Assembly (NCBI GenBank): GCA_958298945.1
Contig: OY282609.1
Span: forward strand, 30,353,212-30,417,211
Length of the DNA stretch: 64,000 nt
Source: Atherix ibis
Lineage: Eukaryota; Arthropoda; Insecta; Diptera; Athericidae
Direction: 5' to 3'
In this document: piece by piece, positions 55,091 through 64,000 of the stretch
How positions within the stretch are numbered: the stretch's first letter is position 1
How the letters are laid out: the number at the start of each line of letters is the position of its first letter
Program-made: the position numbers and the translations under genes
Notes under the pieces: generated by a model
Told to the model about the DNA's origin: nothing
The model's database searches: none
What the model saw: only the letters and a program-made list of their open reading frames with translations

Positions 55091-55862
55091 AAATGAGTGT
55101 TTATCTGGCTGTACGTATATGTTCCCTCTAGACTCATAAACAGCTCAACGGTTCATCATGAAAATTTGTATATAAGGGTTTTTGGGTACCTATTTTTCCC
55201 TAACTGGTCGCCAAAATGGCACTGTAATGCAAATATTGAAAACTTATATGTTTCGTTTCTTTGTGTTTTTTCCGGGGATTTTTTCCGTTTTTTTTTGTAT
55301 TTTAGCAATAAAGTTATTTTCAATTAAAAATAAAACTCAAATATTTTTTTTATCGAGGGACACAGCAGCGCACGCCAGATATTAGCTATTCAATAATAAA
55401 TTTTATTCGCTTTAATTTTTATTTTTGAAAAGTACGCGTGGAATTCTTACATTTTTTCACTTTTTTTTTTAAAGTTTAGTAAAAAATTTCCGAACTTTCA
55501 TTCGCCGTGTACCTGAGAACGGTTCAACTTTTATTCGTCTCAATATTTATTAGTCGATTTTTAATTCATTTTTAAAGAATTATAATATTTAATTTTTTTT
55601 TTTTGTTATTTGGGGAAAAAAATAGAAAACTATTTCTATTTTTTTCTGACATCCAAAAACTGATCATAAATTTGCCTTCTTCTTTGCCGTGTATCTGAAG
55701 AAGCTTACCCAAGTTTCGTTCGCCCTGTTTTTAAAAACTGATACCACAAACAATTTTTTTTTTGCCCCACGAAAATCGTAGCCTAGCAGCCCTTTTACTA
55801 TATTTTAAAAATAAAGTTTTATATTGAACAAAAGCGCAGATAAATTATCATCTAATAAAAAT
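55091..55862. repeat. field of degenerate TTCGCCGTAC-type motifs
   Basis: Irregular repetition of words such as CATTCGCCGTGTACCTGA, TTTATTCGTCTCAATATT, TTCTTTGCCGTGTATCTG and TTTCGTTCGCCC between T-rich runs. The same words appear at 57260-57310, 63400-63980 and, more weakly, 4600-5250. There is no exact period. No coding sequence. Confidence 0.5.
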
Positions 55863-57212
55863 GTTGGTTTGTTGGTTTGTTTGCTTGTTCGTTTGTTGGT
55901 TTGTTGGTTTGTTGGTTTGTTGGTTTGTTGGTTTGTTGGTTTGTTGGTTTGTTGGTTTGTTGGTTTGTTGGTTTGTTGGATTGTTGGTTTGTTGGTTTGT
56001 TGGTTTGTTGGTTTGTTGGTTTGTTGGTTTGTTGGTTTATTGGTTTTTTGGTTTGTTGGTTTGTTTGCTTTTTCGTTTGTTGGTTTGTTGGTTTGTTGGT
56101 TTTTGGTTTGTTGGTTTGTTGGTTTGTTGGTTTGTTGGTTTGTTGGTTTTTTGGTTTGTTGGTTCGTTGGTTTGTTGGCTTGTTGGTTTGTTGGTTCGTT
56201 GGTTTGTTGGTTTGTTAGTTTGTTGGTTTGTTGGTTTGTTGGTTTGTTGGTTTGTTGGTTTGTTGGTTTGTTGGTTTTTTGGTTTGTTGGTTCGTTGGTT
56301 TGTTGGCTTGTTGGTTTGTTGGTTCGTTGGTTTGTTGGTTTGTTGGTTTGTTGGTTTGTTGGTTTGTTGGTTTGTTGGTTTGTTCGTTTGTTGGTTTGTT
56401 GGTTTGTTGGTTTGTTGGTTTGTTGGTTTGTTGGCTTGTTGGTTTGTTGGCTTGTTCGTTTGTTGGTTTGTTGGTTTGTTGGTTTGTTGGTTTGTTGGCT
56501 TGTTGGTTTGTTGGCTTGTTCGTTTGTTGGTTTGTTGGTTTGTTGGTTTGTTGGTTTGTTGGCTTGTTTGTTTGTTGGTTTGTTGGTTTGCTGGTTTGTT
56601 GGTTTGTTGGTTTGTTGGTTTGTTGGTTTGTTGGTTTTTTGGTTTGTTGGTTCGTTGGTTTGTTGGCTTGTTGGTTTGTTGGTTCGTTGGTTTGTTGGTT
56701 TGTTGGTTTGTTGGTTTGTTGGTTTGTTGGTTTGTTGGTTTGTTGGTTTGTTCGTTTGTTGGTTTGTTGGTTTGTTGGTTTGTTGGTTTGTTGGTTTGTT
56801 GGCTTGTTGGTTTGTTGGCTTGTTCGTTTGTTGGTTTGTTGGTTTGTTGGTTTGTTGGTTTGTTGGCTTGTTTGTTTGTTGGTTTGTTGGTTTGCTGGTT
56901 TGTTGGTTTGTTGGTTTGTTGGATTGTTGGATTGTTGGATTGTTGGTTGTTTGGTTTGTTGGTTTGTTGGTTTGTTGGTTTGTTGGCTTGTTCGTTTGTT
57001 GGTTTGTTGGTTTGTTGGTTTGTTGGTTTGTTGGTTTGTTGGTTTGTTGGTTTGTTGGTTTGTTGGTTTGTTGGCTTGTTGGTTTGTTGGCTTGTTCGTT
57101 TGTTGGTTTGTTGGTTTGTTGGTTTGTTGGTTTGTTGGCTTGTTGGCTTGTTGGCTTGTTCATTTGTTGGTTTGTTGGTTTGTTGGTTTGCTGGTTTGTT
57201 GGTTAGTTGGTT
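55863..57212. repeat. 8-bp minisatellite (TTTGTTGG)n, about 169 units
   Basis: Uninterrupted array of TTTGTTGG with variant units (TTCGTTGG, CTTGTTGG, TTTGTTCG, TTTTTTGG, TTTGCTGG). The variants recur in ordered blocks: TTTTTTGG, TTTGTTGG, TTCGTTGG in that order begins near 56146, 56275 and 56635, and a CTTGTTTGTTTG block recurs near 56565 and 56868. This shows higher-order duplication. Because 24 bp contain no stop, frames on both strands stay open for more than 400 codons (NKPTNQQT on one strand, FVGLLVCW on the other); these are not genes. Confidence 0.96.
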
Positions 57213-58077
57213 TGGAGTATTTTGATAGACTCTCAACATAGAATGTATCAAAACTGATCATAATTTCCTAATTTTTATTCGTCGCAACATAGGAAACTGC
57301 CTACCTTTTGATCGCCAAAACTTTCTGCAAAACAAAATCAACACAAAAATTTTGAGTACTTTTTGGTATCTGAAAATTAGCTATTCAAAAATTGGACAAT
57401 AATAATAAGAAAATGTGAAAATATTAAAGGAAACATAAAAATTTTTCCCATTAGAAAATATCAAATTCAGAACACCATTCAAAATGGAACAAAGAAAAAC
57501 TGGCCGAGAATCATCAAGAGCAGCCCATAAATTATCTCGCAGAAATTTTGTACCAATTCCCATACAATAATTGCAATTGCATTTCTTGTTTGCATATTTT
57601 TCAAATATACTCACATAATATTATTGCGCTTATAAATTAGCTTTTATAGATTACCATTGTTGGGGCACATGGCAAAAATATGGGAAATGAGCACAGAATT
57701 TTTCTACTCTTCTGATTGATACCAAAATAATAACCACCTTCCCCTCATTACCCCTTTCAAATCCACCGACCATCGCTCTTTCTCGTGTGTTAAAGTTTTT
57801 TTTATTATTTTTGCTTTCCATAAACTTTGCTGCACATCAAAACTAAACAACACTTCACACTTCAGTACGGAATGCAATTAGCCAATATTTCAAGCAAAAA
57901 ATCGTTCCAGCCTCATTTTTATGAGTAAACACCTCAGAACGTCTTAATTTCTTCATTTGCATAGTAAGAAGACGATGACTTGGTGATGATGACGAGGCGA
58001 AGATGATCACGATAACGATGCACACTCAGAATAATTATTTGGGGTAATCGAGTTCTGATTTTTTTTTGTCTCTTTAC
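57213..58077. other. AT-rich spacer
   Basis: 57213-57330 is again the TTCGCC-motif field. The rest is unrecognised. The minus-strand frame 57381-57614 has no family match. Confidence 0.4.
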
Positions 58078-58190
58078 CTGCAGGAGTTCATAACCCCATT
58101 TATGGTGTGCAATAATGGCCTCCTCCACCCACTGCGATGTTCTAAATCGAAAGGAGTCCATCGCTGCGTGCAAAGTGCATTCCATGCAAG
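58078..58190 (-). CDS. candidate internal exon of an unidentified host gene
   Basis: On the minus strand, a 113-bp segment is bounded by CCTCTTAG before it (58191 onward) and by CTGCAG followed by GTAAAG at 58077, a near-ideal donor. The interior is GC-richer than its surroundings and reads two bases plus 37 codons: CMECTLHAAMDSFRF, RTSQWVEEAIIAHHK, WGYELLQ. There is no stop in that frame, and it ends exactly on a codon boundary. The sequence is well mixed in residue type (two Trp, His pair, amphipathic helices), unlike the AT-derived frames nearby. I do not recognise the protein. Alternatively, ATG at 58182 could be a start. If true, the window lies within a large intron-rich gene on this strand. 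Confidence 0.5.
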
Positions 58191-59320
58191 CTAAGAGGTG
58201 TTCTTATTCTATGGTAATCGATAGAAAAATTTTCTTAATAACTAATGAAATAAAGCAAAAGAACATACAAGAACTGAATAAGCAATATACTCTTTACACA
58301 TCCGCCCTCCCCTTCCCCTACGCCCCCCTCCCCCCAACCACCTGAGGCATCCACGACTTATGGTGGATTAACCATCTTCCATCATTGAAAAAATAGTGAA
58401 AAATTTAGAATAGAAAAATATCTACAAAAAAACAACATTACTGCATGACTGCATGGCTGAATGACTGATTAACTGACTGACTGAGTGGACGAACTTAGCT
58501 GCTTACCCACTTTGGATTGATGTCAATTCTGCTTTTAAGTTTTAGCTGTGTTTATGCAGTTAATTGCAGTGCAAACATGCAATGTAAAGAAAACACCTTA
58601 AAGCCATGTTTTGACATATAATATTTTATGAATGAAGAAACATTTGTCCCACTCTGTCGAAAAAATCATCAACGATTTGTCATTCGTTGAGTTAATATTC
58701 GTTGAGATTTGTGATTTCAGTCAATAAGGCTGGGCTTTTTAGATTACATCCAAAGAGAAGATGGTTTATTTAGTCTTTATTTATTGTAGAGAATTTTGCC
58801 CTAGTCTTCCACCAATGGGGGAAAAAATGTTAAAAATAAAAAATTCAACTAAGCAAAATTTAGGACAAGTTCACTCTCATATTTTTTTGTATACTTTTAA
58901 TCTTTCCAACCGTAAATATGAGATAGTTCTTATTTAAGACAAAGGATTTGTTTCAAGACTGCCAAATTTCTGTATTTTTTTCCCGAAAACTATTTATAAG
59001 AATTTTTATGTAAATTTGTGTATTTTTATAAACTGAAAGTCTTAATTATTGGTGATTAGAAGTCTTTCAAATGGGTTCAAACTCACATTTTGGTAACAAA
59101 TTATTGTCTTTTAGAATTTCATTAACATAAGCAGTTAGAAAATTTTTTCCGTCAAAAAAAGCTTTTACAAAAAAAAAGATTTTTCTTTTGCAAAAACAAA
59201 ATAATTCTAAAATAAGGAAACCGAAATTTGCAATATCCTAAAAATTTCCTCAAAACAGTCCCAAAAGGGAAATTTTTGTAAAATTTATTTTATTCGACAA
59301 GTAAAGGAAAATTGTAAAAA
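58191..59320. other. unrecognised DNA
   Basis: No gene seen. Degenerate GACT repeats at 58440-58490 (ACTGATTAACTGACTGACTG); a C-rich patch at 58300-58345. Confidence 0.4.
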
Positions 59321-59322
59321 TA

Positions 59323-60517
59323 GGAGTTTTGTTCAAAAAGTATCGTGAATTTTGAATTTTTCGATTTTTTGTGGCATTATGTTGGTACTCATGTCTCTCA
59401 CTTATGCCGACAAGGTCGGCGATTTTGAATGTTTAGTTAATGTTGGACAGCTGCTTTGCTAACACGTGTTTTGTCTCGTCTTCGATTTTTTCCCATTCCA
59501 AAAAATGGATCAAAGAATCTGTTTCAGGAACAAGAAAAAGTCACAGGGGGCCAGATCTGGGGCATACGGTGCCTGCGGCATTATAAGTATGTTATTTTTG
59601 GTTGAAAATTCGCGCACAAGAAACAATGCGTGAGCAGGGGCGTTATCATGGTGCAAAAGCCAATTTTTGTTCTTCCACAAATCCGGGCGTTTCTGGCGGA
59701 TTGCTTTGCGCAACTTGCCCATAACTTGCAGGTAATATTCCTTAGTGATCATTCTACCCTGTGGTAATAATTGGTGATGCAGTACACCCTTGCAATCGAA
59801 GAAAACTGTAAGCAAAACCTTAACATTCGACCGAACTTGGCGCGCTTTTTTCGGGCCTGGCTCGTGCGGTAGCTTTCATTGGGATGATTGAGCTTTGGTT
59901 TCTACGTCACAACCATAAACCCATGATTTGTCACCAATTATGACCCTCTGGAGCAAATTTGGGTCATCGCGGACAGAGTTCCTCACCTCCTTAGCAATGT
60001 TAATGCGATGCTGTTTTTGGTCGATATTGAGCAAATTTGGTACAAATTCCGCGGCGACCCGTCTCACCGCTAGTTCATTGGTAAAAATCGAATGACACGA
60101 GCCAGTCGATATGTTTAAGTCCTCAGCAACTTCTCTAACGGTGATTCGACGATTGGCCAATAATATTTTCTTTACTTCATCAATGTTTTCGTCTGTTGTT
60201 GACGTGCTCGGGCGTCCGGCATGCTTTTCGTCGTTCACATCTTCTCGGCCCTCTGAGAACATTTTGTAATACCGATAAACGTTGCTTCGGTCTAAGGTAG
60301 CTTCACCATATGTCACAGTCAACATTAGGAATGTGTCCCCGCAATTAATTTTATTTTCCACACAACATTCTTTGATCCATTTTTTGAAAATTAACTGAAT
60401 ATTAATTCAGCATAAGTGAGAGATATGAGTACCAATATAACGCCACAAAAAATCGAAAATCGAATATACGTAACCCGCGAAAATTCAAAATTCACGATAC
60501 ATTTTGAACAGACCTCG
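59323..60517 (-). mobile_element. mariner F4, most complete copy of the long-TIR lineage
   Basis: TA on both sides (59321-59322 and 60518-60519). Ends are GGAGTTTTGTTCAAAAAGTA on the left and the complement on the right (ATTTTGAACAGACCTCG). The similarity between the ends goes far beyond a normal 30-bp TIR. 59323-59520 contains, inverted, the same ordered blocks as 60517 down to about 60360, ending with the start of the transposase gene (ATGGATCAAAGAAT). 1195 bp. F1 and F2 share the same internal joint. Confidence 0.9.
59510..60380 (-). pseudogene. F4 mariner transposase, one internal stop, C-terminus replaced
   Basis: The family start ATGGATCAAAG is at about 60380, but a small frameshift follows. 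The open frame from 60361 has DTFLMLTVTYGEATLDRSNV, MFSEGREDVNDEKHAGRPST, DENIDEVKKILLANRRITVR, VAEDLNISTGSCHSIF and VIIGDKSWVYGCDVETK (first aspartate). TGG to TGA at 59876-59878 interrupts it. The same frame then continues with VLLTVFFDCKGVLHHQLLPQ, HHDNAPAHAL (second) and YAPDLAPCDFFLFLKQIL (third, 34 residues later), and stops where the inverted 5' copy begins. About 60 C-terminal residues present in related copies (14518-14600, F3) are missing. Confidence 0.87.
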
Positions 60518-60554
60518 TATATTAGATCATATCCCCGTTTAAATATTTAATTTT

Positions 60555-60800
60555 AATAAACATTCGACCGAACTTGGTGCGTTTTTTTCGGTCTTGGCTC
60601 GTGCAGCAGCTTCCATTGGAATGATTGAGCTTTGCTTTCCACGTCACAACCATAAACCCATGATTCGTCACCAGTTATGACCCTCTGGAGCAAATTTGGG
60701 TTGTCGCGAAATTTGGTCGAACTTGTCGGCATAAGTGAGTGACATGAGTACCAATATAACGCCACAAAAAATCGAATGTACGTAACCCGCGTATATTAAG
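60555..60800 (-). pseudogene. mariner F5, internally deleted fragment
   Basis: Minus-strand reading gives NLLQRVITGDESWVYGCDVE, the first catalytic block without damage, and LLHEPRPKKTHQVRSNV. Before it (60715-60800) stands the family's 5' end without the last ~35 bp (TACCAATATAACGCCACAAA, ACGTAACCCGCG). The intervening N-terminal codons are deleted. Only 38 bp from F4. Confidence 0.78.
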
Positions 60801-62147
60801 CTCGATTCTATTTTTTTTTGTGAAAAATTCAATTGAATATTAGACAAAAAGAACTTTACCAATTTAATGGAAAATTACTTAAAATTTCTTATCATCTTAA
60901 TAGGAAATTTCCAATTATACGAAAAAGTAATTTCTTGTCATGATTTTTTCCTATTGAATTTTAGTAAAGTAACTAATGAGTTTCTTTAATTAATTCCATT
61001 TTCTTCAAATCAATGCCATTTAGAGAGGGTAAATTTAGGTTCCATATTCATTTGTTTGTGGTTAGAAAGTTTCATGGCATAAATTGCGTATACACTGTTA
61101 TTATTATAGTAAGACAATTTTCGGCTACACAACCAATAATAGAAGTTGAACTAAAAAGAACAAACGGAAAATAATTGTTGAAAAATTACAACGCGAGAGA
61201 AATGTTCAACCAAAGTCAGAATAGTTGGAGAAAAAGCGTTAATAATTTCGTTAAATGGTGACAAAACAACACTTGCTCTTTTAGTATTTCTAATCATTAG
61301 AAAAATACTTAACAAGGTCTAGCATATCATTACTTTTCGATACGTACATAAATTCCTCTAATGGTTAAAGTAGTTCACCTTTCAATTATATTGCAGGAAA
61401 CGAACCAACCCAGTAAGTAAGTGAGAAGTTTTTGTTAAAATATATTTTTTTCTTTTGAATCTTAAAGAAATTTTAAGTCTAATTACTCTGCTGACTTTTA
61501 GAGAGAGTATATACATATGGAAGGCTAGAAAAAGTGGAGCAATTTACTTTAAAATAACGATTAGGTTGAACTTTTTCTTTATTTTACTACTGCTAACAAT
61601 TCGACAAAATTGGTAGTTTAAATTTCTTTTAGTTTTTGTATTTGATTTTTATTGTCATTGATTTCTGCTCGAAGTTATATTTTTCTAAACTTTTTTGTCA
61701 CTTTAAAAAAAAAGCGGCCTCCTAAAACTTTAGAAACGACTTAGAAAAAACTTCAGAACTGAGTATGACTAACAATTAAAGAATGATGCATGACTGACTG
61801 ATCCCATTTGTCAATTACATGTAAGTGAAAGGGTTATTATTGTCGATCAGAAATTATTTATGAATTCTAGCTGGTTTTCCTTTTGGAAATCTTGCTTTTC
61901 TTTTGGTATTCGTCTAGGTTGTCCAAGTCATTAGTGATTATTATTCGTTTACGCGAATACATAGTAGACTGAATAGGTTCTTTGTTCAATGGAGTATTAA
62001 GAAAACGAAAATATTGACCACAATTAGTGTGAAATCTCTAAAAGAAAATCTTCAACCGAGAGATTGTGGTTTGTTTTAATAAGAAATTCTTTTAGATTTT
62101 CCTTCAATTACAATATGGGACAGTCTCTAGTTTAGGATCAGCTACTG
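60801..62147. other. AT-rich unrecognised DNA
   Basis: No gene or ordered repeat recognised. Confidence 0.45.
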
Positions 62148-62149
62148 TA

Positions 62150-63293
62150 CCAGGTGTATAAGCTTAAAACCGCTGTATTTTAGTGAAAAAAACACATGTT
62201 TTTTTCATAGAAAGCAAAAACAAATTTATTCAAAATACTTGCCCTTGCTGGCTAGACATTTTTCCTATCTCTCAGGCAATTTGTGGATACCACGCCGAAA
62301 AAATTCCTTTTCTTTCGAGGCACACCACTCATCAAGCCATTTTTGGACGTCTTCGTAAGAATCGAAGTGCTGCTCAGCGAGCGCGTGACTCTTCGACGAA
62401 AACAGGTGGTAGTCGGAAGAGGTCAGGTCTGGTGAATAAGCGGGGTGGGGTAGCACCTCCCAGTTGAGTGTCTCCAAGTAGTTTCGGACAATTTTTGCGT
62501 GTGCGATAGTGCGTTGTCGTGGAGGAAAATCAGCTTGTCATGTCTTTATTGTCCTTTTTTCACGCAGAGCACGGTGCAATTTGATCAGTTGTTGGTTTCA
62601 AATCACATAGTAGATGATACCCTGCTAATCCCACCAAACGCACAGCATCGTCTTCCATCCGAAGCGATTTAGTCTTGGGGAAGATGTCGATGGTTGGCCG
62701 GGATCAACCCATGATTTCTTGAGTTTAGGATTCTCGAAATATATCCACTTTTCATCGCCTGGCACAATCCGATGCATGAACGACTTTCTTTTTTGTCTGG
62801 CGAGCAAGATTTTGCATGTGTTTTGGCATCGCTCCATCTGCCTATAGACCCAATTGCTCTGCGAGCATTTTTTACGATTGGGTATCTTCTTCGTCCAAAA
62901 GAGTCTGCAATTGATGCTCCTCAACCTTCCTAGACCGATTTTCACGCTTCTTGTCACACAGATCAAAATTGCCGTCTTCGAACCGACGAAACCAATCACG
63001 TTGTTTCCGATAAAGCACTGTCACCATAGGCCTCCATAAGCATTCGATTCGATTCGGCAGCCGATTGCTTCAAATTTAAGTAGAAAAGCAGAGCTTCCCG
63101 CATATGCTCTTTTTCTGGCACGAAACTAGACATGATTACCAAAGGAAAAATGTATGTTGTTGTACGAAAGTGCTGACAATTAATGTTGACAGATATCAAA
63201 CTTATAAAAAAAAGTATGGCGTGCCCATGGTAGCTTAATACGCTCACTCACGCCATCTATGACCAAACAGCGGATTTAAACTTATACACCTGG
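62150..63293 (-). mobile_element. Mos1-like mariner B4
   Basis: TIRs CCAGGTGTATAAGCTTAAAA and AAACTTATACACCTGG, with TA on both sides (62148-62149 and 63294-63295). 1144 bp, shorter than B1-B3 because of several deletions, among them one of about 87 bp near 62845, independent of the B2/B3 deletion. Confidence 0.92.
62230..63135 (-). pseudogene. mauritiana-type transposase pseudogene (B4)
   Basis: The start MSSFVPEKEHMREALLFYLN is at about 63135, with SAAESNRMLMEAYGDSALSE after it. The 62625-62999 frame keeps FMHRIVPGDEKWIYFENPKL (first aspartate) and TMLCVWWD. The second catalytic block is largely destroyed by deletions at 62490-62600. The 62265-62477 frame has METLNWEVLPHPAYSPDLTS and SDYHLFSS (third), then HALAEQHFDSYEDVQKWLDE, the normal form of the segment rewritten in B3. 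Inactive. Confidence 0.85.
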
Positions 63294-63379
63294 TAAATAT
63301 AAAGAGTTTCTTAATTGGAAAGTGTTGCATAAAAAGAAAAGAGATTTTAGCACTCAAATCGATATTCAGAAATTTCCTG

Positions 63380-64000
63380 AAGTTTTCCTTGTCAAAAAAT
63401 GCTTAGCTTTAACTCGCCGCTCAAAAAACAACAAAATTTTTAATGAAAATAACAAAAAATACCAAATTTAATTTTCTAAATAATACCGGTCAAAAAGCAT
63501 TACTTTCACTTTGCGTCCAAAAAAGCTCTCAAATATTAATGGCAATATGAAGTTTTATTCGCCGGGCAAAACTTGCCTTAATTTTTCTCACCCTACAAAA
63601 ATGTCTAAATGTGATAGAACTTACGAAAAATGTATTTAAAAAAAACAATAATTACTTTTAATTTGATTTGGCTTCTAAGAAATATTTTAAATTTTAATCG
63701 CTACACAAAAAAATCTCGAATTGAATTCGCCGTACAAAAAAATCTGTAGTTTTTTTTCAAATAAAAGGCGACATTCAAAAGGTATCCTAATTCTTAACGC
63801 AGAATGACTAAATTTTGAAACTATTCAAAATTTAGTGATTCTGCGTTAAGTACTTTAAAATGGCCGAATTTTACACGCCAAAGAATTAATTCTTAATTGA
63901 GTAGCTATAAAAATAATGAGTAAAATTTAGTGGCCCTCCGAAAAAAATGTCCTGATTTCACTCGCTATACAAAAAAATTTCCAAATTTTGATGCCATACA
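63380..64000. repeat. field of degenerate TTCGCCGTACAAAAAAAT-type motifs
   Basis: Words such as AACTCGCCGCTCAAAAAACA, TTATTCGCCGGGCAAAAC, AATCGCTACACAAAAAAATC, ATTCGCCGTACAAAAAAATC and CACTCGCTATACAAAAAAAT recur every 25-60 bp to the window edge. A 27-bp inverted repeat lies at 63793-63850. Confidence 0.6.
63793..63850. repeat. near-perfect inverted repeat, 27-bp arms, 4-nt spacer
   Basis: Arms 63793-63819 and 63824-63850 with a single mismatch; each end reads CTTAACGCAGAAT or its complement; spacer ACTA. Confidence 0.9.

Noticed and set aside
55863..57212. CRISPR-like appearance of a regular short repeat
   Set aside because: There are no spacers; units are directly adjacent 8-mers in eukaryotic DNA.
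55805..57251. Open frames of 337-460 codons on both strands
   Set aside because: Pure consequence of the 8-bp repeat having no stop in any frame combination; the translations are monotonous 8-residue repeats. Not genes.
57381..57614. 77-codon minus-strand frame as an exon
   Set aside because: No convincing donor at its end and no recognisable family.
1..64000. tRNA, snRNA or miRNA genes
   Set aside because: I could not identify a convincing cloverleaf or conserved box set by eye; the hairpins listed are reported only as inverted repeats.

Overview
This is repeat-dense animal nuclear DNA, almost certainly from an insect. Four signs support that: AT-rich non-coding DNA, at least six mariner (Tc1/mariner, D34D) lineages including one very close to the Mos1/mauritiana type, degenerate non-LTR retrotransposons of the R1, Jockey and I/LOA-like kinds, and several satellite arrays. 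There is no bacterial-style operon, no rRNA and no tRNA that I can recognise. No complete host gene is visible. The best host-gene candidate is a 113-bp exon-like segment on the minus strand at 58078-58190. The species cannot be named from the sequence alone.

Layout. 1-2800: decayed R1-clade element and a Jockey 3' end. 2859-4018: mariner A1. 4019-6290: AT-rich, with a perfect 23-bp hairpin. 6293-7547: Mos1-like mariner B1. 8028-8990: decayed mariner C. 9660-10285 and 12623-13339: two copies of mariner family F, which has unusually long terminal inverted repeats (TIRs). 13378-14516: 3' half of an RNase H-bearing non-LTR element (family H), then the tail of another mariner. 14660-23330: mostly unrecognised AT-rich DNA, holding a GATC-motif satellite (16730-18480) and a ~165-bp satellite (19735-21030). 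23338-24462: mariner A2. 25783-34690: a nest of mariner F3, four H, J and K retroelement fragments and mariner B2. 36230-39201: an RT fragment interrupted by an irritans-type mariner D, then mariner E. 40950-45190: a cluster of four R1-clade remnants. 46780-48743: Jockey RT and mariner B3. 50727-54568: seven ~537-bp tandem units that appear to derive from a PIF/Harbinger transposase. 55863-57212: an 8-bp minisatellite of about 169 units. 59323-60800: mariner F4 and F5. 62150-63293: mariner B4.

None of the transposases or reverse transcriptases is an intact reading frame; all carry stops, frameshifts or deletions. The window is informative mainly about how transposons decay, nest and turn into satellites. 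The most notable items are (i) a mariner lineage whose 3' end has been replaced by an inverted copy of its own 5' end; (ii) a Harbinger-derived satellite with a perfect hairpin in every unit; (iii) template-switch-like quasi-palindromes written into coding sequence; (iv) Mos1-like copies sharing a frameshifting deletion, which implies they were moved in trans; and (v) the isolated exon candidate.
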